Part shown: one piece after another, positions 52,092 through 60,594 of the stretch | Numbering within the stretch: the stretch's first letter is position 1 | Layout of the letters: each line of letters opens with the position of its first letter | From: Vibrio kanaloae | GTDB taxonomy: Bacteria; Pseudomonadota; Gammaproteobacteria; Enterobacterales; Vibrionaceae | DNA: 64,000 bases | NCBI RefSeq assembly: GCF_024347535.1 | Contig: NZ_AP025498.1 | Span: 682,001-746,000 of the forward strand | Reading direction: 5' to 3' | Made by a program: the position numbers and the translations under genes | Notes under the pieces: generated by a model | The model's database searches: none | Told to the model about the DNA's origin: nothing | Seen by the model: only the letters and a program-made list of their open reading frames with translations

Positions 52092-54251
52092 TTGGTAGAA
52101 CATAAAGACAGCTGGCTAGGTTGTGTTGAGTGGTTATGTGAGCATTTTAATGTTCGAAGCCACCCTTCCAAAATAGTGTCTGGCCTACCTTTAGTCGAAG
52201 GAAGGCTCAATGAGTCCCTTTTCCCAAGAGCGATTGAGAAATCGGGCTTAACTCTGAGCCACGTAAAAAAAGAATTACTGACTCAATGTCAGTTCCCCGT
52301 TGTTGCTGTTAATTCTGCCACAGGGAGTCCCATTGTCGTCACTCAAGGCTCCGGTGGCGATTTTCAAGTATTGGACTGCGAAATCAATTCAAGGCAAGAA
52401 ACTTCCTTAAAAGACTTGGTTGCTCGGGTGGAATCGTATGTGTGGCAAGTCGGTGCTCAAGCTCTTGATGATTCGCGTGTTCAGTCACATGAGCGCAGTG
52501 ACAGCAAATCCAACACTCGCTGGTTATGGCGGGTGGTCAAAGAAGTGAAGCCTTGGTATCGCGATCTGTTTATCGCTTCATTCTTGATCAACTTGCTCGC
52601 GCTAGTCGTGCCTCTTTTTACCATGAATGTATACGACCGTGTAGTGCCAAATCAAGCATTTAACACCTTATGGGTGCTGGCGGCAGGCGTTGGTATTGTC
52701 GTTATTTTTGATTGGATATTGAGAAGCTCGCGAAGCTCTGTGACAGACATGGCTGGACGCTATATTGATAACAAGTTGTCTTCTCAACTATTCTCTAAAG
52801 TCCTTGGTATGAAGTTAGAAAACCGACCGCAATCGGTAGGCGCATTTGCTAGACAGCTTCAAGATTTTGATAGCGTTAAAGATTTCTTCACCTCCATCTC
52901 TTTGGTGACCTTAGTCGATTTGCCATTCACTTTGCTCTTCCTGTTTCTTATTGGTTGGCTCGGTGGCGCGATGATGTTCATTCCTGTCGCCATTATGTTG
53001 GTATTAATTGTGTTGAGCATTGCGATGAAGGGTAAAGTCGAAAAAACATTCGATGAAACCGCGCGTTTGTCGACACAAAGACAAGCACAATTGTTTGATT
53101 GCTTAACAACCCTTCCTGATATCAAGCAAAACAACGCTGAGGGGAGCACCCAAAAGCGTTGGGAACAGACAATTTCATCATTATCTCAATGGCAAACTCA
53201 ATCTCGTCATTACTCCAATATCGTGACGCACTCCATTCAATCGAGCCAGCAGGTCGTCACTATCACTCTGATCATTTTCGGTGTTTATCAAATATCTGAA
53301 GGCTTGCTGAGCATGGGTGGTTTGATAGCTGTAGTGATGTTGAGTGGACGTGCTGCGAGTTCGGTGAATCAACTTTCTCTACTACTGCTGAGGTTCCAAC
53401 AAACACGTTCGGCCGTTGAAGGCTTGAATCAGATTATGGAGCTACCTCAAGAAGAATCCAAGCACCAAGTAATTGATAAGGGTGACTTTGATGGCGGGGT
53501 TAGGTTAGATGAAGTTACGTTTACCTACCCAGAAACACAAAGCCCAGTGTTAAAAGAACTCTCTTTTGAGATAAAACCGGGCGAACGTGTCGGCCTTGTT
53601 GGTGCGGCAGGTGCAGGAAAAACCACGCTGTTATCAATTGTTGCTCGCCAGTATCTACCAACAACAGGACAAGCTTTCTATCAAGACATTGACGGGCAAT
53701 TATGGCCAGCTAGTGTTTTGCGTAGCAGCATGGGGTGGGTTGGGCAAACCACCAATCTTATCTTTGGCAGTATCTACGACAACGTCACTTTGGGTGCAAC
53801 CAACGTTGATGAAGAAAAGCTAAGGCAAGCGCTGCAACAATCAGGTTTGAATGGCTATATGGGGCGCTTAAGTAACGGCTTAGAAACGCCAGTCGGTGAA
53901 GGTGGTAGATTGCTTTCAGGAGGCCAGCGCCAAGCCGTGGCTATTGCAAGGGCGCTTTATCGCTGTCCAAAGTTATTGATCATGGATGAGCCAACCAGCG
54001 CGCTAGATAATCAAGCTGAGATACAGTTCTTCAACGCATTGCAAAGTATGCCGAGAGAAACCTCAATGCTGATCAGTTCACACAAGTCTTCATTCTTGAT
54101 GATGTGTGATCGTGTGATTGTGTTGGATAAAGGCCAAATCGTGGCTGAGGGTGAACCGAAAGACATTCTCTCTCTGCAGAAGAAAAGCATACCGAAAGGA
54201 GCGAGCCGTTTTAAAACGGTTTCTGTGGTGAAGGGAGGCCGGCATGAGTAA
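52092..54251 (+). CDS. Type I secretion permease/ATPase (LapB/HlyB-like)
   Basis: 719 residues starting at a TTG with AGGAAG six bases upstream; no usable ATG is nearby. Residues 1-130 are a C39-like domain without the catalytic Cys (the position of substrate docking in HlyB). About six helices span 150-430 (LFIASFLINLLALVVPLFTM, NVYDRVVPNQAFNTLWVLAA). The ABC domain follows with Walker A GAAGAGKTT (about 505), signature LSGGQRQAVAIARAL (about 609) and Walker B LLIMDEPTSALD. It drives export of the adhesin across the inner membrane. It lies 33 bp after the adhesin and overlaps the next gene by 8 bp. Confidence 0.92.
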   Translation: MVEHKDSWLGCVEWLCEHFNVRSHPSKIVSGLPLVEGRLNESLFPRAIEKSGLTLSHVKKELLTQCQFPVVAVNSATGSPIVVTQGSGGDFQVLDCEINSRQETSLKDLVARVESYVWQVGAQALDDSRVQSHERSDSKSNTRWLWRVVKEVKPWYRDLFIASFLINLLALVVPLFTMNVYDRVVPNQAFNTLWVLAAGVGIVVIFDWILRSSRSSVTDMAGRYIDNKLSSQLFSKVLGMKLENRPQSVGAFARQLQDFDSVKDFFTSISLVTLVDLPFTLLFLFLIGWLGGAMMFIPVAIMLVLIVLSIAMKGKVEKTFDETARLSTQRQAQLFDCLTTLPDIKQNNAEGSTQKRWEQTISSLSQWQTQSRHYSNIVTHSIQSSQQVVTITLIIFGVYQISEGLLSMGGLIAVVMLSGRAASSVNQLSLLLLRFQQTRSAVEGLNQIMELPQEESKHQVIDKGDFDGGVRLDEVTFTYPETQSPVLKELSFEIKPGERVGLVGAAGAGKTTLLSIVARQYLPTTGQAFYQDIDGQLWPASVLRSSMGWVGQTTNLIFGSIYDNVTLGATNVDEEKLRQALQQSGLNGYMGRLSNGLETPVGEGGRLLSGGQRQAVAIARALYRCPKLLIMDEPTSALDNQAEIQFFNALQSMPRETSMLISSHKSSFLMMCDRVIVLDKGQIVAEGEPKDILSLQKKSIPKGASRFKTVSVVKGGRHE

Positions 54252-55569
54252 TGATATTCAATGGACTAATAACCACTTGGCATTTCGTTCTCGTAAACTG
54301 ATCTGGCTAAGTGCGTTATTGATAGTGTCGATTATCGGTTGGGCTATGTGGGCAACATTAGAGGAAGTCGTGATCGGTGAAGGAAAAGTTGTGCCGAGTC
54401 TTTCGGTACAAACGATTCAAAGTCTAGAGGGCGGTTTGGTCCAAGAAATCTTGGTGCAACAAGGCCAACCCGTGGTGAAAGGGCAACCTCTGGCCAAGCT
54501 AGAAGAGACACGTTTTAAAGCGGCTTTTTTAGAGTCAGCCCAGCAAGCTGACACCTTACTTGCTCAGCAATTAAGATTAAAGGCCGAGCTGTCGACAGTC
54601 GTTTTAAATAATGATGCAAAAGAATGGTATGAGCGAGTGGTCTTGGTACCGCAAGATATTGCTGTCGATGTATCAAGCCATCCCGCTTTAATGAACGCGA
54701 AAGCTAACTACCGAGAGCGTTTAGGGCAGTTGAAATCGGAACTGGAAGAGGCGGCACTTCGCATCGAGCAACAAGACCAAGCACGTGTCGATACGCTGAA
54801 TAATATCCAGACTCTTGAAAGCAGCCTCGAGATTGTGATTCGAGAGCGCAACATGTTGAAAGACGTGGTAGCGAGTGGTGCGGTTGCGGAAGTTGAGTTG
54901 CTAAAACTGAACCGTGATGTGGTCAAGCTGAAAGGTGATATTGCCAGCTCAAAAGTGGCGGCTCAGAAGCAGAGAGCTGCTTACTCAGAGTCGATAGCGG
55001 ATCACCGTAGCATAGCGTTAGATTTTCGCGCCAAAGCACAAGGTCAATTGAACGAAGTGGCCAGCAAAATAGCGCAATTGAATGAAAGCCAGCAGGCGAT
55101 CGCAGACCAACTTAAACGAACGCAAATTTTAGCGCCTGTTGATGGCACAGTAAAAGAGATCTTTGTTCGGACTATCGGTGGTGTCGTCCGTCCGGGGGAG
55201 CCTATTATTGAGATTATCCCGTCAAACAGCGAGCTGATTGTTGAAGCAAGAATCTCTCCTCAAGACATTGCATTTGTTCATAAGGGGCTGGATGCCACAG
55301 TCAAATTCACGGCCTATGATTTTGTCATTTATGGCGGACTTAAAGGTGAGGTGATTTATGTCAGTGCCGACGCCTTACAAACCAAAGACGGCAATGCTTA
55401 TTATCGCGCCCATATTCAGTTAAACGAAGACCAACAACAAAACTCTGCTTTTAGCATTATCCCTGGGATGCAAGTCGCGGTTGATATCTTGACCGGAGAA
55501 AAAACAGTATTGAGCTATTGGTTAAAACCTATTTTGCGAGCTAAGGCAAATTCACTTCGCGAACGATGA
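54244..55569 (+). CDS. Type I secretion membrane-fusion protein (LapC/HlyD-like)
   Basis: 441 residues. A short cytosolic N-terminus, one membrane helix (LIWLSALLIVSIIGWAMWAT), a lipoyl/barrel-sandwich half (VQTIQSLEGGLVQEILVQQG), a long periplasmic coiled coil (about 100-290), the second half-motif ILAPVDGTVKEIFVRTIGGV and a C-terminal beta-barrel. It bridges the inner-membrane ATPase to the TolC-like channel. The 8-bp overlap with the ATPase gene indicates coupled translation. Confidence 0.92.
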   Translation: MSNDIQWTNNHLAFRSRKLIWLSALLIVSIIGWAMWATLEEVVIGEGKVVPSLSVQTIQSLEGGLVQEILVQQGQPVVKGQPLAKLEETRFKAAFLESAQQADTLLAQQLRLKAELSTVVLNNDAKEWYERVVLVPQDIAVDVSSHPALMNAKANYRERLGQLKSELEEAALRIEQQDQARVDTLNNIQTLESSLEIVIRERNMLKDVVASGAVAEVELLKLNRDVVKLKGDIASSKVAAQKQRAAYSESIADHRSIALDFRAKAQGQLNEVASKIAQLNESQQAIADQLKRTQILAPVDGTVKEIFVRTIGGVVRPGEPIIEIIPSNSELIVEARISPQDIAFVHKGLDATVKFTAYDFVIYGGLKGEVIYVSADALQTKDGNAYYRAHIQLNEDQQQNSAFSIIPGMQVAVDILTGEKTVLSYWLKPILRAKANSLRER

Positions 55570-55603
55570 AGTGAATTAGAGCATAAATATAAAAGGAAGT
55601 GTA

Positions 55604-56917
55604 ATGCATTCAAAATTCTTACTCTCTTCTTGCTTACTAATGAGTGGGCTGTCTCAAGCCGCCTCATTAGAAGAGTCAGTGGCGTTTGCTATCGACTATA
55701 GTCCAGAGATATTGGCGCAGTATTCCCGATACCAATCGGTGATAAGAGACGGAGACGCTGCGGGTGGTTTATATATGCCACAAGTCAACCTTTATGCGGC
55801 GGCAGGTTACGAAGAGACGCGCTATAACAGCAGCAGCAAGCTTGATACCGATGACCGTGGCCTAACGCGAACGGAAATTGGCGTTAAAGTATCTCAGTTA
55901 CTATTCGATGGCTTTAAAACCACGTCGAATGTTGATCGACTAACGTACGAAGCAGAAGCTGAGCGTTTAACTCTGATTTCACGAGCTGAAAATGTATCGT
56001 TAGACGTAGTTAGAAACTACTTAGATATCCTGAAAGCCGAAACGCTTTTGGAGCTTTCTAAACGTAACGTAAAAGAGCACCAAGAAATCTATCAAGACAT
56101 CCAAGATAAAAAGAGCAAAGGGTTGAGTAGTAACTCGGATCTGGCTCAGATCTCTGCGCGTGTCGCGACCGCGCAATCTTCACTAATTGCCGCTCAGAAC
56201 AATCTGTTTGATTTACAAACTCAGTATCTACGGCTAGTCGGCAAGCCTGCGGTCAATATGGTTTACCCACGTTTTGATTACGCGTTGTTACCGAGTTCTG
56301 CACAGATAGCCCTTGAACAGGCGATAGAGAATCACCCTGAAATCAAAGCCGCTTTGCTTGATATCGACGCAGCTCGTAAAGAGATGCGTCGCGAGAAAGG
56401 GGACTACTATCCAGAGGTGAAACTTGAGCTTCATGCTAATAAAAACGACAACGTGTCTAACCCGCCAGGCGGTGTCGATGAAGATGCTCGACTAATGCTA
56501 ACGATGGATTATGACTTGTTTAATGGCTTCTCTACTGATTCTAGAGTTGAATCATCGGCTTGGCGAGTTGAAGAGGCTAGGGCGATACGGTTAAGAACGG
56601 AGCGTGAGGTTAAAGAGGGTACTCAGCTAGCTTGGAATGCATATAAGATGCTTGAACAGCAAAAATCCCTACTTCAACAGAATGTTGATGCTGCCAAAAT
56701 CGCAGAGCTTGGCTATATCCAACAATTCAATGTTGGTAGGCGGAGCCTTTTAGATGTGCTGGATGCGAAGGTCGAAGTGTTCTTGGCTCGACGAAATTTC
56801 ATCAGTACTGAATATGATCAAACATTAGCGGCATATCGAGTACTGAATGCGATGGGCATGTTGACTTACGCATTAAGGATTGAACATCCAGATGAGTGGC
56901 AAGGGGAGAACAAGTAA
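55604..56917 (+). CDS. TolC-family outer-membrane channel (LapE/AggA-like)
   Basis: 437 residues. Signal peptide MHSKFLLSSCLLMSGLSQAA, then the two OEP repeats of TolC proteins: YMPQVNLYAAAGYEETRYNS, KVSQLLFDGFKTTSNVDRLT in the first half and DYYPEVKLELHANKNDNV, NVGRRSLLDVLDAKVEVFLA in the second. It forms the outer-membrane duct of the adhesin exporter. Its stop overlaps the next start (TAATG). Confidence 0.9.
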   Translation: MHSKFLLSSCLLMSGLSQAASLEESVAFAIDYSPEILAQYSRYQSVIRDGDAAGGLYMPQVNLYAAAGYEETRYNSSSKLDTDDRGLTRTEIGVKVSQLLFDGFKTTSNVDRLTYEAEAERLTLISRAENVSLDVVRNYLDILKAETLLELSKRNVKEHQEIYQDIQDKKSKGLSSNSDLAQISARVATAQSSLIAAQNNLFDLQTQYLRLVGKPAVNMVYPRFDYALLPSSAQIALEQAIENHPEIKAALLDIDAARKEMRREKGDYYPEVKLELHANKNDNVSNPPGGVDEDARLMLTMDYDLFNGFSTDSRVESSAWRVEEARAIRLRTEREVKEGTQLAWNAYKMLEQQKSLLQQNVDAAKIAELGYIQQFNVGRRSLLDVLDAKVEVFLARRNFISTEYDQTLAAYRVLNAMGMLTYALRIEHPDEWQGENK

Positions 56918-57555
56918 TGAGATATTTTAAACTAGCGCTACTTAGTTCTATCTTGTTGATGGGATGTGCGGAAACGCCTGATACCACAATGACTCGACAT
57001 CAAATTGATGACTTAGCGGATAATGATCGCGATGGTGTGATAAACCAGCGAGACCTTTGTGCTGATACGCCAGAAGGCGTACTTGTTGATATTAAAGGGT
57101 GTGCCGATTGGAAGATTATCGAAGATGTTGAGGTCTTAAGCGTGGCATTTGATTTTGATAAATATGACCTTAAACCAGAGCACACAACCGTGTTAAATGA
57201 GTTAGTGCGTTTACTGGGTGAGCAGCCAGAGACCTCAGTTACCTTGGTCGGCGATACAAGTTCAGAAGGCACCAACGTTTATAACAAAGCACTGGCTAAG
57301 AAAAGAACGGGTGTCATTCGAGATGCACTGGTTGATAGAGGTGTCGATGGTGAGCGAATTTTCGAACAAGAATTTACTCAGATAACCAGCTTAACTCAGC
57401 ACCTTCACAAGCGTAAGCGCAGAACGATAGCGGTGTTAAAAACAGAGAGCATGGAAGTTAACCCATCTTGGAACATATTCACCTCAGAGATGCAACTCGA
57501 CAGTAACAGCGATGTTGAATCTAAGACACCGATTGATCCAGTAGGGGGCATGTAA
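56917..57555 (+). CDS. OmpA-like peptidoglycan-binding lipoprotein in the adhesin operon
   Basis: 212 residues. MRYFKLALLSSILLMGCAET is a lipoprotein signal with lipobox LMGC. A thrombospondin-type-3/calcium-like segment follows (DNDRDGVINQRDLCADTPEG, with a second Cys in VDIKGC), then an OmpA C-terminal domain (VAFDFDKYDLKPEHTTVLNE, and DTSSEGTNVYNKALAKKRTG), which binds peptidoglycan. Start at 56917 overlaps the TolC-like stop (TAATG); a purine-rich AAGGGGAGAA lies upstream. OmpA-like genes also occur in the Shewanella bpfA adhesin locus (from memory). I infer anchoring of the secretion/retention apparatus to the wall. Confidence 0.85.
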   Translation: MRYFKLALLSSILLMGCAETPDTTMTRHQIDDLADNDRDGVINQRDLCADTPEGVLVDIKGCADWKIIEDVEVLSVAFDFDKYDLKPEHTTVLNELVRLLGEQPETSVTLVGDTSSEGTNVYNKALAKKRTGVIRDALVDRGVDGERIFEQEFTQITSLTQHLHKRKRRTIAVLKTESMEVNPSWNIFTSEMQLDSNSDVESKTPIDPVGGM

Positions 57556-58517
57556 TGAAACGTCTATCTAATAAATCGGGCGTGCTGTTTGCTGCTGTGC
57601 CTGTGCTTTTTTCGGTATCGGTATCGGTATCGGTATCGGTATTGGCTAATGATGTCCGTGATATTGGTTTGGTGGCGATTGAACCGAATATGCAGGGGCT
57701 CGTTGAAGATTTGCTTAAAAGCCAAGAGATCGATCTAGAGCTTTTACTGAGTGACAGTGTTCCAGAGCAGATGATCATGCAGCGCTCGCGTGTTGGTATC
57801 ACTTCTAAAAAGTGGACTGACAAGGAGATGGCTAGATTTGACATGCGTTATGGTTATAGGCCGACAGAGCTGATGTTTACCGCTGATGTGATTGCGATTC
57901 TAGCGAATGAGAATAACCCTGCGACGTCAGTTACTGTAGCAGAATTAATAGATGTGTTTGGTTGTTCTAATGAGCTTAAACATCCCAAATGGAAACCAAG
58001 CAGTGATATTCGCGATGGTGAAAGCTTAGATACCCACATGTTGCCTTTTGCTATCGACCACAATCTGCAAGGCCATACTACGTTTTCGAGTTGGGTCGAG
58101 TGTGGAACTAACGGGGAATATGCGAATACGCAATTCTTAGCGGATCTGCCTGAGCTTGTTAATAAGATCGAAGGCGAAGAAGCGGCAATTGGTTATACCG
58201 TTTACTCGGACCAAATCTCGGATGTGAAATGGTTGAGCGTGGTCGATAACCTAGGCGTGAACTACGACCTAAACAAGGAAACGATCCTCTCTGGTCGCTA
58301 CCCGTTAGCAACGGTTTATTATATGTACCTGAATATTCCGGCGCACCGAAAGGGGTTCACTGAACAAGAGAAGTTCTTTATCGGGCTCACGCTCTCACAA
58401 GATCATCAAGCAGTGTTGAACCGTTACGGTTTCATCAGTTTGCCACAGGAAGCGATTCAGCGTAATAAAGTTAGGTTATCGCTTGAAGAACCAGCGATCG
58501 AAGGCGGTTATAAGTAA
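57555..58517 (+). CDS. PstS-like periplasmic protein in the adhesin operon
   Basis: 320 residues. A signal peptide, residues 1-31 ending VLA, contains (Ser-Val)5 encoded by five tandem TCGGTA units. The rest resembles the phosphate-binding PBP-like fold (PstS/SphX type): VGITSKKWTDKEMARFDMRY, LMFTADVIAILANENNPATS, TVAELIDVFGC, GRYPLATVYYMYLNIPAHRK and a closing GLTLSQDHQAVLNRYGFISL. There are no ABC permease or ATPase genes for uptake nearby, and its start overlaps the OmpA-like gene (TAATG), so it is more likely a periplasmic sensor or structural partner of the adhesin system. That role is inference. Confidence 0.75.
   Translation: MKRLSNKSGVLFAAVPVLFSVSVSVSVSVLANDVRDIGLVAIEPNMQGLVEDLLKSQEIDLELLLSDSVPEQMIMQRSRVGITSKKWTDKEMARFDMRYGYRPTELMFTADVIAILANENNPATSVTVAELIDVFGCSNELKHPKWKPSSDIRDGESLDTHMLPFAIDHNLQGHTTFSSWVECGTNGEYANTQFLADLPELVNKIEGEEAAIGYTVYSDQISDVKWLSVVDNLGVNYDLNKETILSGRYPLATVYYMYLNIPAHRKGFTEQEKFFIGLTLSQDHQAVLNRYGFISLPQEAIQRNKVRLSLEEPAIEGGYK
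57612..57641 (+). repeat. Hexanucleotide tandem repeat (TCGGTA)x5 inside a signal peptide
   Basis: Five exact TCGGTA copies, in frame, encode (SV)5 in the hydrophobic core of the PstS-like protein's signal peptide. A sixth unit is degenerate (TTGGCT). Slippage would add or remove two residues without a frameshift. Confidence 0.95.
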
Positions 58518-58619
58518 TTGATGAGACGTTCTGTACTGAAGTTGACGGAGTGATCTTGTCACTATCGTAATGGTTGTCAATGTGACGGGTTATGTGATTC
58601 GGCGATAGAATTTATTTAG

Positions 58620-58642
58620 CGGGCATGTATGCCCGTTTTTTT
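58620..58642 (+). terminator. Terminator of the adhesin/secretion operon
   Basis: CGGGCAT-G-TATGCCCG stem followed by T7, about 100 bp after the last stop. Confidence 0.88.
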
Positions 58643-58726
58643 GCCTAAAATTTGTGCCTTGATCGGTTGTTTGGTCATTGGTCACGTATAATGTGTGCTC
58701 CATAGTAAGCAAAATAAGCACAATTA

Positions 58727-59320
58727 ATGAGAACTCGTCCTGTCTTAATTCTCCCTTTTTTATTGGCTCTGAATGTTATTTCACTTTCCGTACAAGCGAC
58801 CGAGGCTTGGTGGCTACGAACGGTATTCAACAGCAGTTCAGTTCAAGCGAGTTCCAAACACTATATTAACGATATCGACCTTATGGATTGCGGCGAGATC
58901 GAAGGCACTGTGTTGTGCAGTGACCTCACTCAATATTACGACCTGGATGTTTACGTTGAACTGGAGTTGGATGAATCGAGTATCGAAGTGGTTCGCTTAA
59001 GCCTACCGTATTCAAAATTAAGTTATACGAAGCTTCAGGCTTACCTTCGTCAAGATGGCTTTGCTCTGAGTTCAATTCGTATAGGGGAAGATGAGTTCGA
59101 TGTCGTCGCTCAACTCGAACAAGCGGAACGTGAAGGCGTAGGTTTTGGTGAGGTAGATAAGCAGCTCGTTGAGTTTATCAATGCGCCACACCATTCATCC
59201 GAGCAAATGAGCCTATGGAATGTTCCTAATTCTTCCTCATCATCTTCTCGTACTTCAGAGCCTTGGGTTCAGTTACATACTGATGGTGGCGACCTAACAG
59301 TTGAACTAAATCGTTTTTAA
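58727..59320 (+). CDS. Secreted protein of unknown function, 197 residues
   Basis: MRTRPVLILPFLLALNVISL with VQA is a Sec signal peptide. The mature part is acidic, with two cysteines close together (LMDCGEIEGTVLCSDL) that may form a disulfide, a helical segment (DVVAQLEQAEREGVGFG), a Ser-rich tract (PNSSSSSSRTSEP) and a C-terminal strand (LHTDGGDLTVELNRF). I do not recognise the family. It follows the terminator of the adhesin operon and has no close partner. Confidence 0.7.
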   Translation: MRTRPVLILPFLLALNVISLSVQATEAWWLRTVFNSSSVQASSKHYINDIDLMDCGEIEGTVLCSDLTQYYDLDVYVELELDESSIEVVRLSLPYSKLSYTKLQAYLRQDGFALSSIRIGEDEFDVVAQLEQAEREGVGFGEVDKQLVEFINAPHHSSEQMSLWNVPNSSSSSSRTSEPWVQLHTDGGDLTVELNRF

Positions 59321-59537
59321 TCGCTCAAATTTATAGATACTCTCGTATTTCATTAGAGCAACAAGCCTTTTGGGTTAACGGTTCACGGGCAGACAGCAAG
59401 CTATTCTTCATTTCTGTGCTCGTTTTTCATGTGGCTCTCACATTTTTAGTAAGCGTTTAGTTTTGCCAATTGTTATACGTTGAGCCTTCAGTAAAACGAG
59501 CATAGGATACGCTCAGTATTGATAAAGGAGACAACCC

Positions 59538-60446
59538 ATGGTTGCAAAAGTAACGACAGCGCCGCAAGGCTTAGAACTTTCTGAGCTGGTGCAAGGATAC
59601 TGGCGTACAGCAGAGTGGGGCATGACCCCTAAACAACGCCTGACTTTCCTTAAGCAGCATATTGATCTTGGTATCACAACGGTTGATCACGCCGATATTT
59701 ACGGTAACTACCAATGTGAAAAGTTATTTGGTGAAGCATTAGCGCTTGAGCCAAGCCTTCGTGATGAGATCCAAATCGTCACCAAGTGCGACATCAACTT
59801 GTGTGGTGACCACACTCCTGATCGTAAGATCAATCACTATGACACCAGCGCGCACCATATTTACCAATCCGTAAATAATTCTCTTGAACGTTTGGGTGTA
59901 AGCGAACTTGATGTATTACTGATTCATCGCCCTGATGTACTTATGGATGCGGATGAGGTTGCAGAAGCTTTTGCAGAATTGCATAAGGTCGGCAAAGTTA
60001 AACACTTCGGTGTATCAAACTTTTCACCGCGCCAGTTTGAACTGCTGCAATCTCGACTAGGTAAGCCACTCATTACCAACCAAGTAGAAATTAACCCGTT
60101 GAACTTCGAAGTTGCCCATGATGGCACCTTAGATCAACTGCAGATGAATCGTATACGCCCAATGGCGTGGTCTTGTTTAGGTGGTGGTAGCATTTTCAAT
60201 GGCGATTCAGAGCAAGCGATTCGCGTACGTGATGAACTAGAAGCGATTCGCCAAGAAGTGGGTGCAGACAGCATTGACCAAGTTATTTATGCTTGGGTTC
60301 GTCGTTTACCGTCTAACCCAATTGCGATTATCGGTTCAGGTAAGATTGAACGTGTGAAGACAGCCGTTGATGCATTAAAAATTGAACTGACTCGCGAACA
60401 ATGGTATCGCGTTTGGGTTGCATCTAAAGGTCACGGTGTGCCATAG
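59538..60446 (+). CDS. Aldo/keto reductase (YdhF-like)
   Basis: 302 residues, ATG with AAGGAGA upstream. A TIM-barrel AKR: GYWRTAEWGMTPKQRLTFLK at the start, the catalytic tetrad visible in TTVDHADIYGNY (Asp, Tyr), VTKCD (Lys) and LLIHRPD (His), then GVSNFSPRQFELLQ, and PIAIIGSGKIERVKTAVDAL for NADPH binding. HIDLGITTVDHADIYG resembles YdhF of enterics. Reduces an aldehyde or ketone using NADPH; true substrate unknown. Monocistronic with its own terminator. Confidence 0.87.
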   Translation: MVAKVTTAPQGLELSELVQGYWRTAEWGMTPKQRLTFLKQHIDLGITTVDHADIYGNYQCEKLFGEALALEPSLRDEIQIVTKCDINLCGDHTPDRKINHYDTSAHHIYQSVNNSLERLGVSELDVLLIHRPDVLMDADEVAEAFAELHKVGKVKHFGVSNFSPRQFELLQSRLGKPLITNQVEINPLNFEVAHDGTLDQLQMNRIRPMAWSCLGGGSIFNGDSEQAIRVRDELEAIRQEVGADSIDQVIYAWVRRLPSNPIAIIGSGKIERVKTAVDALKIELTREQWYRVWVASKGHGVP

Positions 60447-60468
60447 GAAGCAATTCGAAAATGACTAT

Positions 60469-60495
60469 AAGCCAGCTAACAAAGCTGGCTTTTTT
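60469..60495 (+). terminator. Terminator of the aldo/keto reductase gene
   Basis: AAGCCAGC-taacaaa-GCTGGCTTTTTT. Confidence 0.85.
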
Positions 60496-60594
60496 GTGTC
60501 TGCCTAACATGTTTCTTCAAAACTGTGATTAAGGTGGAATAATTTTCAAAAACACTCATAATGCACTCTGTTTTTCACCAGTTGGATATTTCCA

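Noticed and set aside
57612..57641. Tandem TCGGTA array as a CRISPR or replication iteron
   Set aside because: Unit is six bases with no spacers, and it is in frame inside a signal peptide.
58678..58869. 63-codon ORF overlapping the start of the 197-residue secreted protein
   Set aside because: Out of frame with a clear signal-peptide gene and without a better ribosome-binding site.
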